From: Streptomyces longisporoflavus
GTDB taxonomy: Bacteria; Actinomycetota; Actinomycetes; Streptomycetales; Streptomycetaceae
NCBI RefSeq assembly: GCF_014649775.1
Contig: NZ_BMTR01000015.1
Span: 170,905 to 234,904, forward strand
DNA length: 64,000 nt
Direction of reading: 5' to 3'
Shown: piece after piece, positions 60,344 through 64,000 of the stretch
How positions within the stretch are numbered: the stretch's first letter is position 1
Layout of the letters: every line of letters begins with the position of its first letter
Translations under genes and position numbers: made by a program
The notes under the pieces: model-generated
Databases searched by the model: none
Told to the model about the DNA's origin: nothing
The model's input: the letters and a program-made list of their open reading frames with translations, nothing else

Positions 60344-60940
60344 ATGCAGCTGATCCAGGAAAACCCTGACCTGTCGGCGTACTTGGCTGCCGACGACGTG
60401 GTCGACCACCATCATCCGCTGGTCCGCGAGACGGCGGCCGGTCTTGCAAAGTCATCCGCCGATACGTACGAGTACGCCCGCGCCGCCTTCGAGTTCGTGC
60501 GCGACGCCGTCCCGCACTCGCAGGACTCGGGCCGCATGGAGGTCACCTGGCGCGCCTCCGACGTCCTTCGGGAGCGCACCGGCATCTGTACCGCCAAGTC
60601 CCACGCCCTGGCCGCCCTGCTGCGCGCCGAGGACATCCCGACGGCGTTCTGCTACCAGCGGCTGCGGGACGACAACACCAGCGGCTACTCCCTGCACGGC
60701 CTCGTCGCCGTACGCCTCGACGGCGCCTGGCACCGTCAGGACCCGCGCGGGAACATCCCCGCCGGGGTCGACGCGCAGTTCCGTCTGGGCGAGGAGCGGC
60801 TGGCCTGGCCGGTGGACCCGGAGTCCAATGAAGTGGACTATCCGGTCCTGTACGCTGAACCACACCCGGTGGCGCTCCGGGTGCTCGAAGAAGCACGCGA
60901 CCGGCTGCACCTCTGGCAGATCTACCCCTCAGAACTGTGA
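60344..60940 (+). CDS. transglutaminase-like (cysteine protease-fold) protein
   Basis: 198 residues. The Cys-His-Asp triad of the transglutaminase core is readable: Cys82 in ERTGICTAKSHALAALLRA, His118 in SLHGLVAVRL, and Asp133 in HRQDPRGN. AAFEFVRDAVPHS and MEVTWRASDVL are upstream helix features. Family members cut or cross-link peptides or act as amidases. No Shine-Dalgarno precedes the ATG, consistent with leaderless expression. A B3/B4 gene follows by 27 bp. Confidence 0.88.
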   Translation: MQLIQENPDLSAYLAADDVVDHHHPLVRETAAGLAKSSADTYEYARAAFEFVRDAVPHSQDSGRMEVTWRASDVLRERTGICTAKSHALAALLRAEDIPTAFCYQRLRDDNTSGYSLHGLVAVRLDGAWHRQDPRGNIPAGVDAQFRLGEERLAWPVDPESNEVDYPVLYAEPHPVALRVLEEARDRLHLWQIYPSEL

Positions 60941-60967
60941 CGCACGAACTGTGAGGCACGACGGACC

Positions 60968-61675
60968 ATGACCATCGACCTGACCGTCTCCGAAGAGGTC
61001 CGCGCCCTCGCGCCCGGCTTCACCCACGTCGCCGTCGAGGCCCGCGGGCTCGTCAACGGACCCAGCACCGAGGCGACCGCGCTCCTCCTCGACGAGGCCG
61101 CCCGCCGCCTCGCCGGGCGGCTGGAGGGCCGGGCCCCGCACGAGGACCCGCACATGGTGGCCTGGCGCGCGGCGTACACCGCCTTCGGCGCGAAGCCGTC
61201 GCGTACGCGCAACTCCGCCGAGGCACTCGCCAAGCGCGCCCTCGCCGACGGCGGCCTGCCGCGCATCAACACCCTCGTCGACGTCTACAACGCGATCAGC
61301 GTCGCCCACCTGATCCCGGTCGGCGGGGAGGACCTGGACCAGATCAAGGGCGGCATGCGCCTGGTGCGGGCCACGGGCACCGAGGACTTCGTGACCATGG
61401 CCGGCGGCGAGCGGACCGTCGAGCACCCGGACGCGGGCGAGGTCGTCTGGTGCGACGACGAGGGCGTCACCTGCCGCCGCTGGAACTGGCGCCAGGGACC
61501 GCGCACCCGCCTCACGGAGGAGTCCGTCAACGCCATCTTCCTGCTGGAGGGGATGGGGCCGGACTCCGGGGTCGAGGCCGCGGGCGACGAACTGGCCGAG
61601 CTGCTCGAAAAGTTCAGCCCCGGTGCGCGGCTCACCGTCCGCGCACCGGAGCGGGCGTCCGAGCGCCCGGAGTAA
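60968..61675 (+). CDS. stand-alone B3/B4 domain protein (PheRS beta-like)
   Basis: 235 residues. The core resembles the B3/B4 editing domain of phenylalanyl-tRNA synthetase beta subunit: FGAKPSRTRNSAEALAKRAL, LPRINTLVDVYNAISVAHLIPVGGEDLDQ (in parts), GGMRLVRATGTEDF, GEVVWCDDEGVTCRRWNWRQG and VNAIFLLEGM. Such free-standing proteins may edit mischarged tRNA or bind amino acids. It probably shares a transcript with the transglutaminase-like gene. Convergent with the acyltransferase gene. Confidence 0.88.
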   Translation: MTIDLTVSEEVRALAPGFTHVAVEARGLVNGPSTEATALLLDEAARRLAGRLEGRAPHEDPHMVAWRAAYTAFGAKPSRTRNSAEALAKRALADGGLPRINTLVDVYNAISVAHLIPVGGEDLDQIKGGMRLVRATGTEDFVTMAGGERTVEHPDAGEVVWCDDEGVTCRRWNWRQGPRTRLTEESVNAIFLLEGMGPDSGVEAAGDELAELLEKFSPGARLTVRAPERASERPE

Positions 61676-61680
61676 TCGAT

Positions 61681-62409
61681 TCAGCTGGCCTCGGCGGCCT
61701 TCACCTCGGCGGGCGTCGGGGCGGTGCCGCCGAGGTGCGCCGGCATCCACCACGTGTCGTCCGGTCCCTTGGGACGTACGGGATAGGCGCGCTGCGCGGC
61801 CTCGAGGAGTTCCTGGCAGCGGTCACGCAGGCGCCGGGTGATCGCGCCCGCGAACTGGTCCTGCGGGGCCTCCACCGGCTCGCCGACCCGGATCGTGATC
61901 GGGATGTGGCTGCGCTTGAAGTTGCGCGGCTGGCCCTTGGTCCACAGCCGCTGGGTGCCCCACAGGGCCATCGGGATCAGCGGGACCCCGGCCTCCTGGG
62001 CCAGGCGCGCGGCGCCCGACTTGAAGCTCTTCAGCGTGAACGAAGGGGAGATCGTCGCCTCGGGGAAGACACCGATGATCTCCCCGGAGCGCAGCGAGTC
62101 GAGTGCGTGCTGGTAGGCGGTCTCGCCCTGCTTGCGGTCGACGGGGATGTGCTTCATCCCGCGCATCAGCGGACCGGAGATCTTGTGCCGGAACACCGAC
62201 TCCTTGGCCATGAAGCGCACGAGCCGCTTCTGCGGCAGGGCCGCGAGGCCGTCGAAGATGAAGTCGAGATAACTGATGTGGTTGCTGACCAGCACCGCGC
62301 CGCCCGTGCGAGGGATGTTCTCCGACCCCTTGCAGTCGATCTTCAGGTCCCAAGCCTTGAACAGCGTTTTAGCGGCACCGATGACCGGACGGTAGACAAG
62401 CTCTGCCAT
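61681..62409 (-). CDS. 1-acyl-sn-glycerol-3-phosphate acyltransferase (PlsC-like)
   Basis: 242 residues. The acyltransferase motifs are NHISYLD (residues 43-49), GVFPEATISPSF (motif 3) and VPLIPMALWGTQ (motif 4). KSGAARLAQEAG lies between. It transfers an acyl chain to lysophosphatidic acid at the membrane. The N-terminus has an amphipathic helix but no clear membrane span. The stop is 5 bp from the B3/B4 stop, with no visible terminator. Confidence 0.92.
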   Translation of the reverse strand: MAELVYRPVIGAAKTLFKAWDLKIDCKGSENIPRTGGAVLVSNHISYLDFIFDGLAALPQKRLVRFMAKESVFRHKISGPLMRGMKHIPVDRKQGETAYQHALDSLRSGEIIGVFPEATISPSFTLKSFKSGAARLAQEAGVPLIPMALWGTQRLWTKGQPRNFKRSHIPITIRVGEPVEAPQDQFAGAITRRLRDRCQELLEAAQRAYPVRPKGPDDTWWMPAHLGGTAPTPAEVKAAEAS

Positions 62410-62609
62410 GGGTGGGGAGGGCCCTTCGTGTCTGCCTTGGGAGGGGGCTCCCGGCGGGAAGTTACGCAGCCGTAGGTTTTTCGGCGTTGCGCAGATCGTG
62501 CCCCAAGAACGGACGGCTGACCACCCATCGTGCCCCGCGGGCGCGAGATTCTCGTCACGTCGGGAATGTCCGCGCGCGCACGGGCGCTGAAGTCGGGGAA
62601 GGTTGGATC

Positions 62610-62972
62610 ATGACGCGAGGGCGGGAGGCTGACGTGCGGATACGTGATGCGGAGGACCGCATCGAGGCTGCCGGGAACGGCACTTGGGCCGGCCGCGAAC
62701 TGGGCCGGCGCGCCACGCTCGTGCAGTTCTCCAGCGCCTTCTGCCAGCCTTGCCGTGCCACCCGCAGAATCCTCGCGGAAGTGGCCGGAATGGTGCCCGG
62801 TGTCTCACATGTGGAGATCGACGCCGAGGCGGAGCTCGAACTCGTGCGGGAACTGCGCATCTCCGGGACGCCGACGGTCCTCGTGCTCGACGCGGACGGA
62901 CGGACCGTGCTGCGTGCGACCGGGCAGCCGCGCAAGATCGATGTCATCGCCGCTCTCGGCAAGGCCGTGTGA
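62610..62972 (+). CDS. thioredoxin family protein
   Basis: 120 residues. The active site is SSAFCQPCRATRR with Cys45 and Cys48, and the cis-Pro loop is ISGTPTVLVLDADGRTV. The N-terminal 25 residues are polar. ATG 62610 follows GGAAGG. A cytosolic thiol-disulfide exchanger. It precedes the leader peptide and flavin reductase by about 115 bp and may not belong to the same operon. Confidence 0.9.
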   Translation: MTRGREADVRIRDAEDRIEAAGNGTWAGRELGRRATLVQFSSAFCQPCRATRRILAEVAGMVPGVSHVEIDAEAELELVRELRISGTPTVLVLDADGRTVLRATGQPRKIDVIAALGKAV

Positions 62973-63087
62973 GACGTGGGGCACGGGGGAGGAGGGCGTG
63001 ATGACACCGGTTCAGGGCTCCGCGAGCCGTCTTTCACATCGCGGAACGGACTTGACTGCACCAGGCACCTATCGCCAGCCTGCTCCC

Positions 63088-63165
63088 ATGCCTCCGGAGC
63101 TCCTTCTCTACGAGCGCGTCCACGTGGACCTCGCCCGTCATGCAAGTGCGCGCTGTCCGGGCTGA
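63088..63165 (+). CDS. cysteine-containing leader peptide (putative attenuator uORF)
   Basis: 25 residues, ATG to TGA: MPPELLLYERVHVDLAR then HASARCPG. The VHVDLxRxASAxCP pattern is the signature of short actinobacterial leader peptides found before sulfur-metabolism and flavin-reductase genes, where a Cys codon near the end senses cysteine supply. A possible -35 (TTGACT, 63052-63057) lies upstream. It ends 46 bp before the flavin reductase ATG. Confidence 0.8.
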   Translation: MPPELLLYERVHVDLARHASARCPG

Positions 63166-63211
63166 TGAGCAGCCACGGAACCGCTCGTACCCCCTGCAGA
63201 AGGACAATTCC

Positions 63212-63721
63212 ATGACGGCCACGCCCGACCTCCGCACTCCCCGCCTCGCATCGCCCGACCTCCTGCGCTCCGTTTTCCGGCGGCACGCGGCGGGAGTCGC
63301 GGTGATCACCGCTCAGGGCCCCGCGGGGCCCGTCGGCTTCACCGCGACCTCGCTCGTCTCGGTCTCCGCCGAACCGCCGATGCTCTCCTTCGGCATCGGG
63401 ACGGGCGCCTCCAGCTGGCCCGCCGTATCGGAGGCCGAACACGTCGGCGTCCACATACTCGGCGAGCACCAGCTCGACCTCGCCTCGACCTTCGCGCGCA
63501 GCGGCGCCGACCGCTTCGGCGCGGGCACGCGCTGGTACGAGGGGCCCGAGGGTGTCCCCGTGCTCGACGGCACGCTCGCCTGGCTCGTGTGCAGGGTCGC
63601 GGCGCGGGTGCCCGCGGGTGACCACCGGATCGTCCTCGCGGAGGCCGTGGTGGGCGACCCCTCGGGCGTGGGCCGGCCCCTGCTCTACCACCAGGGGCGC
63701 TTCAACGCGCTGCGCGACTGA
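63212..63721 (+). CDS. flavin reductase family protein (FMN-binding split barrel)
   Basis: 169 residues. Typical of the DIM6/NTAB group: LLRSVFRRHAAGVAVITAQGP, VGFTATSLVSVSAEPPMLSFGI (in parts), HVGVHILGEHQLDLASTFA and LLYHQGRFNALRD at the end. It binds FMN and NAD(P)H and supplies reduced flavin to monooxygenases. ATG 63212 follows AAGGA. The leader peptide 46 bp upstream suggests cysteine-dependent expression, so the partner may be a sulfonate-type monooxygenase elsewhere. Confidence 0.92.
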   Translation: MTATPDLRTPRLASPDLLRSVFRRHAAGVAVITAQGPAGPVGFTATSLVSVSAEPPMLSFGIGTGASSWPAVSEAEHVGVHILGEHQLDLASTFARSGADRFGAGTRWYEGPEGVPVLDGTLAWLVCRVAARVPAGDHRIVLAEAVVGDPSGVGRPLLYHQGRFNALRD

Positions 63722-63951
63722 AAGTTCCCGCGCGGCCTTCTCGCGCCCGTTTACAGGGCGTCGGAAAGGTCACAGTTCAAAGCGCTTGCTTAGTGGGAAT
63801 GAAATGGGTGTACTGGCGAGTAATATTCTGGTCGGAGCGCGGGCCGCCCCGACCGGGATCCGCCCCTTCAGGCGCCTATGCTGCCTGCAAGAAGGCAGTG
63901 GCCAGAGCCAAGGCAGCAGCCCAGTAAAGACGATGCAGTAGGAGAGCCGGC
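63722..63951 (+). promoter_or_regulatory. 5' region of etfB
   Basis: The -10-like TAATAT at 63821-63826 lies in an AT-rich patch. A hairpin CTGCCT-gcaaga-AGGCAG occupies 63881-63898. The ribosome site TAGGAGAG precedes the GTG at 63952. No gene is seen in this 230-bp stretch. Confidence 0.45.
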
Positions 63952-64000
63952 GTGAGCTTGAGGATCGTTGTCACCGTGAAGTACGTGCCCGACGCCACCG
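63952..64000 (+). CDS. etfB: electron transfer flavoprotein beta subunit (3' partial)
   Basis: Only the first 16 codons are in the window, starting at GTG 63952 with GGAG close upstream. The residues SLRIVVTVKYVPDAT match the N-terminus of EtfB, whose first strand IVVxVKxVPD is highly conserved. EtfB with EtfA passes electrons from acyl-CoA dehydrogenases to the quinone pool. The alpha subunit would be expected downstream, outside the window. Confidence 0.85.
   Translation, partial: MSLRIVVTVKYVPDAT

Noticed and set aside
1..64000. tRNA, rRNA, insertion sequences, phage genes, attachment sites
   Set aside because: I looked for cloverleaf-like segments, transposase or integrase motifs and flanking repeats, and saw none I could support.

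Overview
This looks like a chromosomal segment of a high-GC actinomycete, almost certainly Streptomyces. GC content is very high, third codon positions are almost all G or C, start codons mix ATG and GTG, Shine-Dalgarno sites are GGAG-like, and intergenic regions are short. The families present are typical of the genus: a LAL-type LuxR regulator, a BTAD/SARP-like regulator, DUF2630, DUF305 beside an LVIVD protein, DUF5134, DUF6421, and a rifampicin monooxygenase preceded by a RAE-like repeat. I see no rRNA, tRNA, insertion sequence, phage gene, CRISPR array or replication origin. The window is housekeeping and accessory metabolism with many regulators, not a recognisable antibiotic cluster.

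Layout. 1-1.6 kb: end of one unknown gene and a second overlapping it. 1.8-5.9 kb: a minus-strand regulatory group (small protein, large LAL regulator, BTAD regulator). 6.1-7.8 kb: membrane protein plus solute-binding lipoprotein. 7.9-10.9 kb: old yellow enzyme with divergent ArsR regulator, and an FprA-like ferredoxin-NADP reductase. 11.4-13.8 kb: LysR regulator divergent from an MFS exporter, sharing a perfect palindrome. 13.9-16.9 kb: DUF305 lipoprotein, LVIVD protein, TetR. 17-20.2 kb: DUF2630, PAP2 phosphatase, M56 peptidase, DUF5134. 20.4-23.1 kb: FUSC membrane protein and a MarR regulator with a repetitive N-terminal extension. 23.3-30.5 kb: DUF3311 and sodium/solute symporter and penicillin-acylase-like amidase, facing a DUF917/HyuA-like pair whose DUF917 gene carries a frameshift. 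31-42.4 kb: NDH-2, VOC, GNAT, GDPD, PadR, PAP2-diacylglycerol kinase, M23, DoxX, metallophosphatase, CoA-transferase, M20. 42.7-46.4 kb: a two-gene system of a degenerate P-loop protein and a membrane-anchored PBP1-like sensor. 46.5-54.5 kb: P-loop kinase, DHFR-like reductase, an unknown gene followed by a 28-bp repeat array, rox, acyl-CoA dehydrogenase, two VOC genes and TerB. 54.7-61.7 kb: a compact plus-strand series (LLM oxidoreductase, alpha/beta hydrolase, DUF6421, SDR, threonine aldolase, transglutaminase-like, B3/B4). 61.7-64 kb: acyltransferase, thioredoxin, a Cys-containing leader peptide before a flavin reductase, and the start of etfB.

How parts work together. Several units are small regulated modules with visible operators (ArsR/OYE, LysR/MFS, MarR/FUSC, rox/acyl-CoA dehydrogenase). 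The symporter-amidase-DUF917-HyuA block reads as import and hydrolysis of an amide or cyclic-amide nutrient. The DUF6421-SDR-aldolase genes are tightly packed and probably co-translated.

A theme across the window is tandem repetition at gene edges and inside low-complexity protein segments (periods 9, 10, 15, 18, 27, 28, 84, about 121 and 246 bp). Several arrays overlap stop codons. All assignments are from reading the sequence; no database search was run.
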